A stretch of 64,000 nt of DNA from Actinomadura sp. NAK00032. GTDB lineage: Bacteria; Actinomycetota; Actinomycetes; Streptosporangiales; Streptosporangiaceae. Below the pieces are notes generated by a model. The model did no database searches, was not told the origin of the DNA, and saw nothing but the letters and a program-made list of their open reading frames with translations. The position numbers and the translations under genes were made by a program. Shown piece after piece: positions 23,941 to 32,414 of this stretch. Location: contig NZ_CP054932.1 of NCBI RefSeq assembly GCF_013364275.1, positions 9,300,001 through 9,364,000 of the forward strand, written 5' to 3'. Numbering within the stretch: position 1 is the stretch's first letter; each line of letters starts with the position of its first letter.

Positions 23941-25704
23941 ATGGTCGATGACGAGCGATGGAAGGCGCGTTTCCGCGCCGCCCGGATGAGCCTGCCCCGC
24001 TGGGCGCGCGACGCCGCGGACCGCAGTATCTACCGGTCGAACGCGACCGGGACGTGGGAGATCTACACCTGGGACCGGGACACCGGCGCGCAGCGCCAGG
24101 TGACCGACCGCCCGAACGGCACGTGGATGGCCACCATCGACCCGACCGGCGACTGGGTGTGGTGGTTCGCCGACACCGACGGCGACGAGTTCGGCGTCTG
24201 GAACCGCGCGCGGTTCGGGGAGGCGGACAGCGCTCCGGCCGTTCCGGGGCTGGAGCCGTCGTACCCGTCCGGGCTGTCCCTGGGCCGCAGCGGTCTCGCC
24301 GTCATCGGACGGACGACCGAGGACGGCAACACCGTCCACCTGTGCCGTCCCGACGCGGAGCCCGAGGTGCTCTACCACCATGCGGAGGACGCGCACATCG
24401 CCGCTCTGTCCCGGGATGAAGCACTCATCGCGATCGGGCACAGCGAGCACGGCGACAGCCGGCACATGGCGCTGCGCGTGCTGCGCCCCGACGGGTCCGT
24501 GGTCGCCGACCTCTGGGACGGCCCCGGCAAGGGCGTCTACGGCGCCGGATTCGCCCCGGTCGATGGCGATTCGCGGCTGCTGGTCAACCATGAGCGGCGC
24601 GGCCGCGACGAGATGCTCATCTGGGACCCGGTCGCCGGCACCGAGCGGGAGATCGTCCTCGACCTGCCCGGCGAGATCGGCGCCGACTGGTACCCCGACG
24701 GCACCGCGCTGCTGGTCTCCCACTCGCACGAGGCGCGCGACGAGCTGTACCGCTACGACCTGGACGGCGGCGCGCTGACCAGGATCGACACCCCGCGCGG
24801 CGTGATCGGCGGCGCCGCCGTCCGGCCGGACGGGACGGTCGAGTTCTCCTGGTCGTCGGCCGCCGAGCCGCCGGTGATCCGCTCCACGTCCGGCGCGGTC
24901 GTGCTCACCCCGCCCGGACCGGCTGCGCCGCCGTCCGTCCCGGTCGAGGACGTGTGGGTGGACGGCCCGGGCGGCCGCATCCACGCGCTGGTCAGCAGGC
25001 CGGACGGCGACCGCCCGTACCCGACGGTGTTCGACGTCCACGGCGGGCCGACGGCGCAGGACGACGACTCGTTCGTGCCGACCGCCGCCGCCTGGGTCGA
25101 CCACGGGTTCGCGGTCGTCCGCGTCAACTACCGGGGCTCCACCGGGTACGGCTCGCAGTGGCGGGACGCGATCGAGGGCCGCGTCGGGCTCACCGAGCTG
25201 GAGGACATCAAGGCCGTCCGCGACTGGGCGGTCGAGTCGGGCCTCGCGGACCCGTCCCGGCTCGTCCTGACGGGCGGCTCGTGGGGCGGCTTCCTCACCC
25301 TGCTCGGCATCGGCACGCAGCCCGACGACTGGAGCGTGGCCGTCGCCGCCGTCCCCGTCGCCGACTACGTCGCCGCGTACGAGGACGAGATGGAGGGCCT
25401 CCAGGCGTTCGACCGCTCCCTGTTCGGCGGCTCGCCCGACGAGGTGCCGGACCGCTACCGCGAGTCGTCCCCGATCACCTACGCCGACGCGGTCAAGGCG
25501 CCGGTGCTGGTGCTGGCGGGGGAGAACGACCCGCGCTGCCCGATCCGGCAGATCGACAACTACCTCGGCCGCCTCGCCGAGCTGGGCCTCCCGCACGAGG
25601 TGTACCGGTACGACGCGGGGCACGGCTCCCTGGTCGTCGAGGAGCGGATCACCCAGATGGCCGCCGAGATCGGCTTCGCCCGGAAGCATCTCGGTATGTC
25701 GTGA
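23941..25704 (+). CDS. S9-family (prolyl oligopeptidase-like) serine peptidase
   Basis: A 587-residue cytoplasmic peptidase. An N-terminal beta-propeller (residues 20-330) is followed by an alpha/beta-hydrolase domain: YPTVFDVHGGPTAQDDDSFV, VVRVNYRGSTGYGSQWRDAI, LTGGSWGGFLTLLG (nucleophile Ser), VLAGENDPRCP (Asp) and YRYDAGHGSLVVEE (His). It resembles acylaminoacyl peptidases of the S9C group and would trim short peptides. No signal peptide. The start ATG has GATACT six bases upstream and no Shine-Dalgarno sequence, so it is probably leaderless. A very strong terminator follows. Confidence 0.94.
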   Translation: MVDDERWKARFRAARMSLPRWARDAADRSIYRSNATGTWEIYTWDRDTGAQRQVTDRPNGTWMATIDPTGDWVWWFADTDGDEFGVWNRARFGEADSAPAVPGLEPSYPSGLSLGRSGLAVIGRTTEDGNTVHLCRPDAEPEVLYHHAEDAHIAALSRDEALIAIGHSEHGDSRHMALRVLRPDGSVVADLWDGPGKGVYGAGFAPVDGDSRLLVNHERRGRDEMLIWDPVAGTEREIVLDLPGEIGADWYPDGTALLVSHSHEARDELYRYDLDGGALTRIDTPRGVIGGAAVRPDGTVEFSWSSAAEPPVIRSTSGAVVLTPPGPAAPPSVPVEDVWVDGPGGRIHALVSRPDGDRPYPTVFDVHGGPTAQDDDSFVPTAAAWVDHGFAVVRVNYRGSTGYGSQWRDAIEGRVGLTELEDIKAVRDWAVESGLADPSRLVLTGGSWGGFLTLLGIGTQPDDWSVAVAAVPVADYVAAYEDEMEGLQAFDRSLFGGSPDEVPDRYRESSPITYADAVKAPVLVLAGENDPRCPIRQIDNYLGRLAELGLPHEVYRYDAGHGSLVVEERITQMAAEIGFARKHLGMS

Positions 25705-25710
25705 TCTATC

Positions 25711-25748
25711 CCGGGGGACGGGCGACACGGCCGCCCGTCCCCCGGTTT
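25711..25748 (+). terminator. intrinsic terminator after the S9 peptidase
   Basis: Perfect 14-bp hairpin, CCGGGGGACGGGCG with CGCCCGTCCCCCGG, seven-base loop, followed by TTT. Confidence 0.9.
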
Positions 25749-25848
25749 ACAAGATCGAACCCCGGGCATCCCTCCGAGCGGTTCGGCGGCCATCAGGCAG
25801 GCCCCGGCCGCCCCCCGATACAGGAGAACACCGATCGGGGGGATCCCA

Positions 25849-26730
25849 GTGACACGACTTCGGCACGCCCATACGCTCGTCCGGCACGCCTTCGGTGAAC
25901 GAATACCGAGGCCGCACGGCCCCGCCTTCCGCCTGACCGCACTGGTCATGGCCTTGGGCGCCGCCGCTACGGCCCTCGTCCCCGCCCCGTCCGCCGCCGC
26001 CGCGTCCGCGAGCGACGACCCGCCTCGCGCCCGGCCCGCCGCACCGGCCGACGCTCCCCCGCGCGCGACACTGCTGTCCGCACCGGCACCCCAGCGGGTT
26101 CCAGGTCGCGTCCCCACAAACGCACGCAAGTCCCCCGAGCCACCACCCCCGACCACCACGGCGGCGGACGAGCCCGCGACATTGCTGTCCGCGCAGGACG
26201 TCCCACAGGTGAACGTCCCGAAGGCACCGAAGCAGGACGTCCCACGGCAGCCGGAGCAGAACGCCCTGCCGGAGCAGAACGCCCTGCCGGAGCAGAACGC
26301 CCTGCCGGAGCAGAACGCCCTGCCCGAGTTGCCCGAGTCGTTGCGGCTGGAGCAGCGGTTCGCCGAGTACGCGCTGCGCGGCAACGGCATCCGGTGGCGC
26401 TCGACCGGGGGCTGCTCCGACCGGACGGTCCGGACGTGCACCTCCTTCGAGGGCGTCCGGTGGGGGACGGTCAAGGGCCTGATCCGCTTCGCGAGGTCGA
26501 GCGGCTGCAAGATCACCGTGACCGGCGGCACCGAGCACGGCCACGCGAGCGGCACCTACAGCCATGCGAACGGCTACAAGCTGGACATCTCCCCCACCCG
26601 CTGCGTGGACGCCGCGATCAAGCGCCATCCGTCCGCCGGCCGGCGGAGCGACGGCGCCCGCCTCTACCGCTCACCGGACGGCACGCTCTTCGCCCGCGAG
26701 AAGGACCACTGGGACATCACCTTCCGCTGA
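25849..26730 (+). CDS. secreted M15-like zinc peptidase with PEQNAL repeats
   Basis: A 293-residue protein with a long signal peptide (FRLTALVMALGAAATALVPA, then APSAAAA), a Pro/Ala-rich stretch, four tandem copies of PEQNAL and a compact C-terminal domain. That domain has SHANGYKLDIS, matching H-x6-D of M15/VanX DD-peptidases, and REKDHWDITF, matching E-x2-H. The three zinc ligands and catalytic Glu therefore appear present (inference from motif spacing). Two Cys pairs may form disulfides. It probably trims or binds peptidoglycan stems outside the cell, with the repeats as a wall-spanning spacer. Start GTG 25849. Confidence 0.8.
   Translation: MTRLRHAHTLVRHAFGERIPRPHGPAFRLTALVMALGAAATALVPAPSAAAASASDDPPRARPAAPADAPPRATLLSAPAPQRVPGRVPTNARKSPEPPPPTTTAADEPATLLSAQDVPQVNVPKAPKQDVPRQPEQNALPEQNALPEQNALPEQNALPELPESLRLEQRFAEYALRGNGIRWRSTGGCSDRTVRTCTSFEGVRWGTVKGLIRFARSSGCKITVTGGTEHGHASGTYSHANGYKLDISPTRCVDAAIKRHPSAGRRSDGARLYRSPDGTLFAREKDHWDITFR
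26251..26322. repeat. four perfect 18-bp coding repeats (PEQNAL)
   Basis: CCGGAGCAGAACGCCCTG repeated four times without mismatch, within the secreted M15-like gene. Sequence identity at third positions points to recent expansion by slippage, so copy number may vary between strains. Confidence 0.9.
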
Positions 26731-26745
26731 CCCCGTACAAAAGGG

Positions 26746-27414
26746 TCAGGCGCGGACTTCGCGGATGATGCCCACCAGCTCCCGCGTCACCGACTTGAAC
26801 CCCGGCAGCCGGGACATCGACACCATGCGGTTGACGAGCGGGACCGTCCGCTCGACGAGGAGGTAGGTCTTGCGGCAGCCGGGGGAGCTGTCGTGCACCC
26901 AGTACAGGACGATGCCCATCGAGTAGATCCACAGCAGTTCGGGCAGCTCGGCCCGGAACTCCCTGTCGATCTTCAGATCGGAGCCCTCCACGACCTCGCG
27001 GTAGATCGCGACCGCCGAGTCGCGGGCCGGGCCCGACTCGGCGCTGAACGGGTTGAGCGGGCTGGTCGGCTCGGCGGCGAACTTGAAGAACTTCCCGGCG
27101 AACTCGTGGTAGGGGACCATCGTGTCGACCCGGGCCCGCAGCACGCCCAGCAGCCGGGCCGCGAACTGCGGCTCGGTGTCGAGGACGGCCCGGCAGGCCG
27201 CGACGTGCTCGTCCTGCAGCTCGTCGTAGTAGGCCTGGATCAGCTCTTCCTTGGACCCGAAGTAGTAGTAGGCGTTGCCGACCGAGACGCCCGCCTCCTT
27301 GGCGATCGCCCGCATCGTCGTCGCCTCGTATCCGCGCTCCCGGAACAGGCGCAGCGCCGTCTGGACGATCGCGGCCCGCGTCTGCTCGGACTTCACGGCC
27401 TTCGTCTCGGTCAC
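26746..27414 (-). CDS. TetR-family transcriptional regulator
   Basis: A 222-residue TetR protein: HTH RAAIVQTALRLFRERGYEAT, TMRAIAKEAGVSVGNAYYYF, then GSKEELIQAYYDELQ and a helical ligand domain with aromatic residues (GKFFKFAAEPTSPLNPF, LLWIYSMGIVLYWV). The start is GTG 27414 or 27423. TTAAGG/TAAGGT just upstream would make GTG 27414 leaderless. The neighbour on the left is convergent, so the target genes are not obvious. Confidence 0.88.
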   Translation of the reverse strand: MTETKAVKSEQTRAAIVQTALRLFRERGYEATTMRAIAKEAGVSVGNAYYYFGSKEELIQAYYDELQDEHVAACRAVLDTEPQFAARLLGVLRARVDTMVPYHEFAGKFFKFAAEPTSPLNPFSAESGPARDSAVAIYREVVEGSDLKIDREFRAELPELLWIYSMGIVLYWVHDSSPGCRKTYLLVERTVPLVNRMVSMSRLPGFKSVTRELVGIIREVRA

Positions 27415-27495
27415 GCATGCCACCTTAAGTCCCTGCCGCGGCGTCCGCTCATGCCCGGGAGCCGCCCGGCGCGGCCGGCGCCTCGCCCGCCGGGG

Positions 27496-28572
27496 TCAGG
27501 CGGTGAGTTCGGCGGCGACGAGTTCGGCCGTCTGGACGGTGTTGAGCGCGGCCCCTTTCCGGAGGTTGTCCCCGGAGAGGAACAGGTCGAGCGCGTGCGG
27601 GTCGTCGAGCGAGCGGCGGACGCGGCCCGCCCAGACCGGATCGGTGCCGGCGGCGTCGGACGGCGTCGGGAACTCGTGCGTCTCCGGGTTGTCGCACAGC
27701 ACGACGCCGGGCGAGCGGGCGAGGATCCCCTGCGCCTCCCGCTGGTCGGTGCGCTCCTCGAAGACGGCGTGCACGGCCATCGAGTGCCCGATGACCACGG
27801 GGACGCGGACGCACGTCGCCGACACCCGCAGCTCGGGCAGGCCGAGGACCCGGCGGGTCTCGTCGCGCAGGGCGATCTCGTCGGACGTCCAGCCGCCGTC
27901 CTCGCCCGTCCCCGCCCAGGGCACGACGTTCAGCGCGAGCGGCGCCGGGAACGGGCCGAGGTCGCCGACCGCGCCGCGCATCGCGCCGGGGCGATGGCCG
28001 AGCGTGCGGTCGCCGCCGACCTTGTCCAGCTGCGCGTACAGGGTGTCGACGCCGTCCTGCCCGGCGCCGGAGGCCGCCTGGTAGGACGCGATCACCAGCT
28101 CCCGGAGCCCGTAGCGGGCGTGCAGCGCGCCGACCGCGGCGATCATGGTGAGGGTCGCGCAGCCGGGGCCCGCGACGATGCCGCGCGGCCGGTCCCGGAC
28201 CCGCTCGGGGTTCACCTCCGCGACGACGAGCGGGACGTCCGCGGCGGTCCGGAACGCGCGCGACCCGTCGACCGCCACGGCGCCGTGCGCGGCCGCGACC
28301 GGCGCCCATTCGGCGGCCACCGCGTCCGGCACGGCGAACATCGCGACGTCGGCGCCCGCGAAGACCTCGGGCGCGAGCGGCACGACCTCGGCCGGCGCGC
28401 CCCGCACCTGGAGCACGCGCCCGGCGGACCGCGCCGACCCGGCGAGGCGGATCTCCCCGTAGACGTCCCGGCGGATGGACAGCAGGTCGAGCAGCACCGC
28501 ACCGACCGTCCCGGTGGCGCCGGCGACCGCGAGGGTCGGCAGCCCGGAGGCGGAGCCCGTCGTCGCACTCAC
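27496..28572 (-). CDS. asd: aspartate-semialdehyde dehydrogenase, variant active site
   Basis: A 358-residue ASADH: VAGATGTVGAVLLDLL (NADP-binding), catalytic-Cys segment VAGPGCATLTMIAAVGALHA, ASYQAASGAGQDGVDTLYAQ, VPVVIGHSMAVHAVFEE (catalytic His region) and a GDNLRKGAALNTVQTAEL end. It reduces aspartyl phosphate to the semialdehyde for Lys, Met, Thr and diaminopimelate. The usual NPNC(S/T)T around the Cys reads GPGCAT here, a departure worth noting. The start is taken as GTG 28572, seven bases after TAGTTC; GTG 28596 is the alternative. It lies downstream of lysC, separated by a terminator. Confidence 0.88.
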   Translation of the reverse strand: MSATTGSASGLPTLAVAGATGTVGAVLLDLLSIRRDVYGEIRLAGSARSAGRVLQVRGAPAEVVPLAPEVFAGADVAMFAVPDAVAAEWAPVAAAHGAVAVDGSRAFRTAADVPLVVAEVNPERVRDRPRGIVAGPGCATLTMIAAVGALHARYGLRELVIASYQAASGAGQDGVDTLYAQLDKVGGDRTLGHRPGAMRGAVGDLGPFPAPLALNVVPWAGTGEDGGWTSDEIALRDETRRVLGLPELRVSATCVRVPVVIGHSMAVHAVFEERTDQREAQGILARSPGVVLCDNPETHEFPTPSDAAGTDPVWAGRVRRSLDDPHALDLFLSGDNLRKGAALNTVQTAELVAAELTA

Positions 28573-28666
28573 AACCACAGAACTACCGCCGTCCACCCCT
28601 GGTTCCCAAAACGGCCCACACCACCTGGAATCACGGCGAAATCGTCCAGCCTGCGGACATGCGAAA

Positions 28667-28699
28667 GGCCGCGCCGCCCCGGGGTGGGACGGCGCGGCC
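28667..28699 (-). terminator. intrinsic terminator after lysC
   Basis: On the minus strand: GGCCGCGCCG and CGGCGCGGCC arms (10 bp), GC-rich 13-base loop, followed by TTTCGC. It sits between lysC and asd, so asd probably needs its own promoter or depends on read-through. Confidence 0.8.
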
Positions 28700-28710
28700 C
28701 GCGCGCGGCG

Positions 28711-29232
28711 TCAGCGGCCGGTGCCTCCGTAGACGACGGCCTCGACCTGGTCGGAGTCCAGGTCGAAGGCGTGGTGCGCGGCGGCGACGGCGGTGTCGAT
28801 GTCGTCCTGAGCGACCACGACCGAGATCCGGATCTCCGAGGTGGAGATCATCTCGATGTTCACCCCGGCGTCGGCGATCGCGCTGAACAGGTTCGCGGTC
28901 ACGCCCGGGTGCGAGCGCATCCCGGCGCCGATCAGCGACACCTTGCCGATCCGGTCGTCGTAGCGCAGCGACTCGAAGCCGATCCGCTCCTTCAGCTTGT
29001 TCAGCGCGGTCAGCGCGCTCTGCCCGTCGGTGGACGGCAGCGTGAACGAGATGTCGGTGCGCCCGGTGGACGCCGCCGACACGTTCTGCACGATCATGTC
29101 GATGTTGATCTCGGCCTCGGACAGCACCGAGAAGATCGCGGCGGCCTCACCGACCTTGTCGGGCACCCCGACCACGGTGATCTTGGCTTCGCTCCGGTCG
29201 TGCGCGACGCCGGAGATGATCGCCTGCTCCAT
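28711..29232 (-). CDS. probable internal-start aspartokinase beta subunit (within lysC)
   Basis: Inside lysC, ATG 29232 is preceded by GAAGGA with six-base spacing. It would give a 173-residue protein beginning MEQAIISGVAHDRSEAKITV that consists of the two ACT domains. This corresponds to the known beta subunit start of Corynebacterium and Bacillus aspartokinases, which form alpha2-beta2 enzymes. The ribosome-binding site is seen; the separate translation is inferred. Confidence 0.65.
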   Translation of the reverse strand: MEQAIISGVAHDRSEAKITVVGVPDKVGEAAAIFSVLSEAEINIDMIVQNVSAASTGRTDISFTLPSTDGQSALTALNKLKERIGFESLRYDDRIGKVSLIGAGMRSHPGVTANLFSAIADAGVNIEMISTSEIRISVVVAQDDIDTAVAAAHHAFDLDSDQVEAVVYGGTGR

Positions 29233-29985
29233 GTCCTGTCCTTCGATCTCGCTGCTGTCGACGACCCACGTGCCCTCCTTCTGACTGAACGAGGACCGCA
29301 CATGGATCGGGATGTTGTAGCGGCGCGCGTACTCCACGCAGCGCAGGTGCAGGATCTTCGCACCGCTTGCCGCCATCTCCAGCATCTCCTCGTAGGAGAT
29401 CTTCGGGATCTTGCGGGCGGCGGGCACGATGCGCGGGTCGGCGGTGAAGACGCCGTCGACGTCGGAGTAGATCTCGCAGACGTCGGCGTCCAGCGCGGCG
29501 GCGAGCGCCACCGCGGTGGTGTCGGAACCGCCGCGGCCGAGCGTGGTGATGTCCTTGGTGCCCTGCGAGACGCCCTGGAAGCCGGCCACGATGCAGATCG
29601 AGCCCTCGTCCAGCGCGGTGCGTATCCGGCCCGGCGTCACGTCGATGATCTTCGCTTTGCCATGCGAGCCGTCGGTGATCACGCCGGCCTGGGAGCCGGT
29701 GAACGAGCGGGCCTCGTGGCCCAGGTTCGCGATGGCCATGGCCAGCAGCGCCATCGAGATCCGCTCGCCGGCGGTGAGCAGCATGTCCAGCTCACGGCCC
29801 GGCGGCAGGGGGCTGACCTGCTTGGCCATATCGATGAGATCATCCGTCGTGTCGCCCATGGCGGAGACCACGACGACCACGTCGTTGCCCGCCTTCTTCG
29901 TTGCGACGATGCGCTGGGCGACCCGCTTGACGCCTTCGGCGTCGGCGACGGAGGAGCCACCGTACTTCTGCACGACAAGAGCCAC
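28711..29985 (-). CDS. lysC: aspartate kinase
   Basis: A 424-residue aspartokinase. The N-terminal kinase domain has ALVVQKYGGSSVADAEGVKR, GFQGVSQGTKDITTLGRGGS and ADVCEIYSDVDGVFTADPRI. Two C-terminal ACT domains follow (ITVVGVPDKVGEAAAIFSVL; VSLIGAGMRSHPGVTANLFS) and bind lysine/threonine for feedback control. It phosphorylates aspartate, the first step to Lys, Thr, Met and diaminopimelate. Start GTG 29985 with GAGGAG upstream. An internal start for a separate regulatory subunit is visible (next entry). Confidence 0.97.
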   Translation of the reverse strand: MALVVQKYGGSSVADAEGVKRVAQRIVATKKAGNDVVVVVSAMGDTTDDLIDMAKQVSPLPPGRELDMLLTAGERISMALLAMAIANLGHEARSFTGSQAGVITDGSHGKAKIIDVTPGRIRTALDEGSICIVAGFQGVSQGTKDITTLGRGGSDTTAVALAAALDADVCEIYSDVDGVFTADPRIVPAARKIPKISYEEMLEMAASGAKILHLRCVEYARRYNIPIHVRSSFSQKEGTWVVDSSEIEGQDMEQAIISGVAHDRSEAKITVVGVPDKVGEAAAIFSVLSEAEINIDMIVQNVSAASTGRTDISFTLPSTDGQSALTALNKLKERIGFESLRYDDRIGKVSLIGAGMRSHPGVTANLFSAIADAGVNIEMISTSEIRISVVVAQDDIDTAVAAAHHAFDLDSDQVEAVVYGGTGR

Positions 29986-30150
29986 GAGTGGGCGCTCCTC
30001 GGATCGGGGTCAGGCGTACCGAACGACGAGTCTACCGAGCCCGCCCCGATGGATCACGACCAGGTAACTGCGTCCTGCCGCGCGGGCGGCGCCGGACATG
30101 TCAAGATCGACCTGGAATCGCCCGGGACGACGACGCCGGAGGAGCCGCGC

Positions 30151-31917
30151 GTGTTCGGACGCAGGAGCAGGCGCGAAGCGGAGGTCACCGCACTCCTCGA
30201 CCAGGCTCGCGCGCATCCCCCGGACTCGACGCAGCGCTTCACGGCGCTGGAAAGCCTCACCGAGCACGACGTGGCGGTGGTCGCAGAGCAGGCGCTCGCG
30301 CTGTGCGGCTCCGGCCGTCCCGAGGACGTGCTGGTCGGCGCCGAGGCACTGGGGCGCCTGCAACTGGACGGGCCCTCCCGCGCGCTGTGGCGGCGGATCG
30401 GGGAGGTCACCCGGGTTCTGTGCGGCCCGGAGCAGCGGGACGCCGGGATCCTCGCCGCCGCGCTCACCGCCCACGCCCGCGCGCTCCACCGGGAGGATCC
30501 ACAGGATTCCGCCGCCTTCCTGGCGGAGACGCTGCGGCACCCGGACGGGCGCGTCCGCTCAGCCGCCGCCCTGACGGTCCCGATACTGGACGAACCCCGG
30601 CCCCTGCTCCCCGGCCTGGTCTCGCTCCTCGACGCCGATCCCCTGCCGGACGTCGCGGACAGCGCCGCCGCCGGCCTCGGCGCGATCATCGTCCGCATCC
30701 CGTCCATGGAACCCGACGTCACCGCGCTGTTCGTCGCCGGCCTCGACGACCCCGCCCGGGCGTCGCACGCGTGGCGGCGCGTGAGAGCCGCCCTGCTCGA
30801 CGAACCGCAGCCGGACGCCGCGCCCGACGCGACCGACCCCGACCTGCTGGACGACCTCACGGAGGTGATCACCGGGCTTCGCCGGCTGGACTGGCCGTCG
30901 GCGCAGGACCGTGCGGTGAACCTCAGCGCGTTCATCGAAGAGGTCAACGCGGCGGCGCGGCGGCACGCTCCCGCCCCGGACTGGGACGAGGCGGCCCGGC
31001 GGGCGGCGGTACGGGACGCCCTCGACAGCGCTCGGCGGCTCCCCGCGGAGAGCGAGGAGCGTGCGGAGCACGTCGTCCGGCTGCTCCCGGTTCCGCCACG
31101 GACCTGGAACGACCGCCGCCCCATCGGCGTCGCGATCGACGAGGCCCTCGCCCTCTGCCGCCCGCCCGCCGACGACGGCACGACCCTGGGCGTCCAGGTG
31201 CTGGCGTTCCTGACGGCCCTCGGTGGCGCACCCGGACCGAGCCGGATCCGCGCCGCGCTCGCCGACCTACGCGCCGCCGGCCCGGACGACCCGGTTCTCC
31301 TGGCGGCGATGCTGCGCACCTACAGCGGTCTCCTCAGCAGGGGCCTCCTCGACCAGGCCGCCGACGAGCTCGACCGGTTCGTCCTGGAACTCCTCGAACA
31401 TCCGGACCCGCGGGTCAGGGCCGACGCGGTATGGCCCATCATCGGCGGCGAGCGGGCCGTGCGGCGGGTCGTCCAGGCGCTCGACCGGGACCCGGACGCG
31501 GCCGTCCGGGCGAACGCCGCCGCCGGCCTCGCGGACCGGGACCTGGCCCCCGGCCACGAGGACCTGCTCGCCGAGGCCCTCCCCCGCCACTTCGACGACC
31601 CCGACCCCGGCATCCGCGCGCACGCGCTGCGCTGGGGCGCCCGGATGGGACGAGCCGACGCGCTGGAGCGGCTGCTGCGCGAGGTCCGCGACCCCGGCGT
31701 CCCCTGGGAGATCGTCGGCGTCTTCGAGTACCTGCTGGCCGACGTCGACACGCTTCCCCGCCGGCTCCACCGGGACTTCACCGCGGCGTTCGCCCGGCTG
31801 GCGGAGACCGGCTGGGCGGACCGCGCCGACCCCGGCGGCCACCACGACGCCGAGTCGCTCGCCGATCTGCTGGCGGACGCGACGGAGACGGTCCGGCTCC
31901 TGGACCCGTCCCTCTGA
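30151..31917 (+). CDS. large helical HEAT-repeat-like protein
   Basis: A 588-residue soluble protein made almost wholly of helical pairs resembling HEAT/ARM repeats, e.g. HPDGRVRSAAALTVPILDE, DADPLPDVADSAAAGLGAII, HPDPRVRADAVWPIIGGERA, DRDPDAAVRANAAAGLADRD and DPDPGIRAHALRWGARMGRA. Such scaffolds bind proteins or nucleic acid; no enzyme motif was seen. Start GTG 30151 with GGAGGAG six bases upstream. It is divergent from lysC across 165 bases, with no obvious functional link. Confidence 0.85.
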   Translation: MFGRRSRREAEVTALLDQARAHPPDSTQRFTALESLTEHDVAVVAEQALALCGSGRPEDVLVGAEALGRLQLDGPSRALWRRIGEVTRVLCGPEQRDAGILAAALTAHARALHREDPQDSAAFLAETLRHPDGRVRSAAALTVPILDEPRPLLPGLVSLLDADPLPDVADSAAAGLGAIIVRIPSMEPDVTALFVAGLDDPARASHAWRRVRAALLDEPQPDAAPDATDPDLLDDLTEVITGLRRLDWPSAQDRAVNLSAFIEEVNAAARRHAPAPDWDEAARRAAVRDALDSARRLPAESEERAEHVVRLLPVPPRTWNDRRPIGVAIDEALALCRPPADDGTTLGVQVLAFLTALGGAPGPSRIRAALADLRAAGPDDPVLLAAMLRTYSGLLSRGLLDQAADELDRFVLELLEHPDPRVRADAVWPIIGGERAVRRVVQALDRDPDAAVRANAAAGLADRDLAPGHEDLLAEALPRHFDDPDPGIRAHALRWGARMGRADALERLLREVRDPGVPWEIVGVFEYLLADVDTLPRRLHRDFTAAFARLAETGWADRADPGGHHDAESLADLLADATETVRLLDPSL

Positions 31918-32092
31918 CCCCGAGCGGCCAAACGTTCCCGGCGGACCACCACAAGACGGGGCAAAGCGTCTATGTAGCGGCGGGGTGTGGTCGGTGCGCC
32001 CGGTTCGTGCCGCCCGCCGGTGATCCGGCGCGTCCGCGGCCCTGGGCCGGGCGCGGGCGCGCGCCGTGGTGTCCGAGCTGATGGGAGAGCCG

Positions 32093-32377
32093 ATGGGCGC
32101 GTTCGACGAGCTGCCGAGGGTGCGCAGGGGACCGCTGCACTCGCTGTACGCGGCACTGCGGCGGCGCGCGCCGCAGATGTCCGCGGCGCGTCCGGACGGC
32201 GGCGTCCTGAACGTCGGCTACCGGGGCCGCACCGCCCAGGTCGTCTGGGACGGCGACCTCGGGGTGTTCGCCTGGGACGCGCCCGACGGCGAGCACATCG
32301 GACCCGACGTCGAGAAGGCCGCCGAAGCGGTGGCGGCGTCGCTGGACGCGCCGGTGAGCCCCGGCGCGTCCGGCTAG
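32093..32377 (+). CDS. small hypothetical protein
   Basis: A 94-residue protein: a basic helical N-terminus (VRRGPLHSLYAALRRRAPQM), then beta-like segments (GVLNVGYRGRTAQVVWDGDL) and a helical C-terminus. GGGAGA precedes the ATG. It resembles small actinomycete proteins of unknown role. Convergent with the DUF5063 gene. Confidence 0.68.
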   Translation: MGAFDELPRVRRGPLHSLYAALRRRAPQMSAARPDGGVLNVGYRGRTAQVVWDGDLGVFAWDAPDGEHIGPDVEKAAEAVAASLDAPVSPGASG

Positions 32378-32414
32378 GCGAGCGCGGTCAGGCAGGCACG
32401 GCTGGCGGGCGCGG

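Noticed and set aside
22960..25728. A 922-codon minus-strand frame under MerR and the S9 peptidase
   Set aside because: Low-complexity antisense translation; the plus-strand MerR HTH and serine peptidase motifs are unambiguous.
26251..26322. The 18-bp repeat array as a CRISPR
   Set aside because: No spacers between units, in frame within a secreted protein, and no cas genes.
26893..31917. A 1,600-codon open frame on the plus strand across TetR, asd, lysC and the HEAT gene
   Set aside because: It is a high-GC shadow: most of it is antisense to asd and lysC and reads as His/Arg/Asp/Gly-rich text. Only its last part (from 30151) is a gene.
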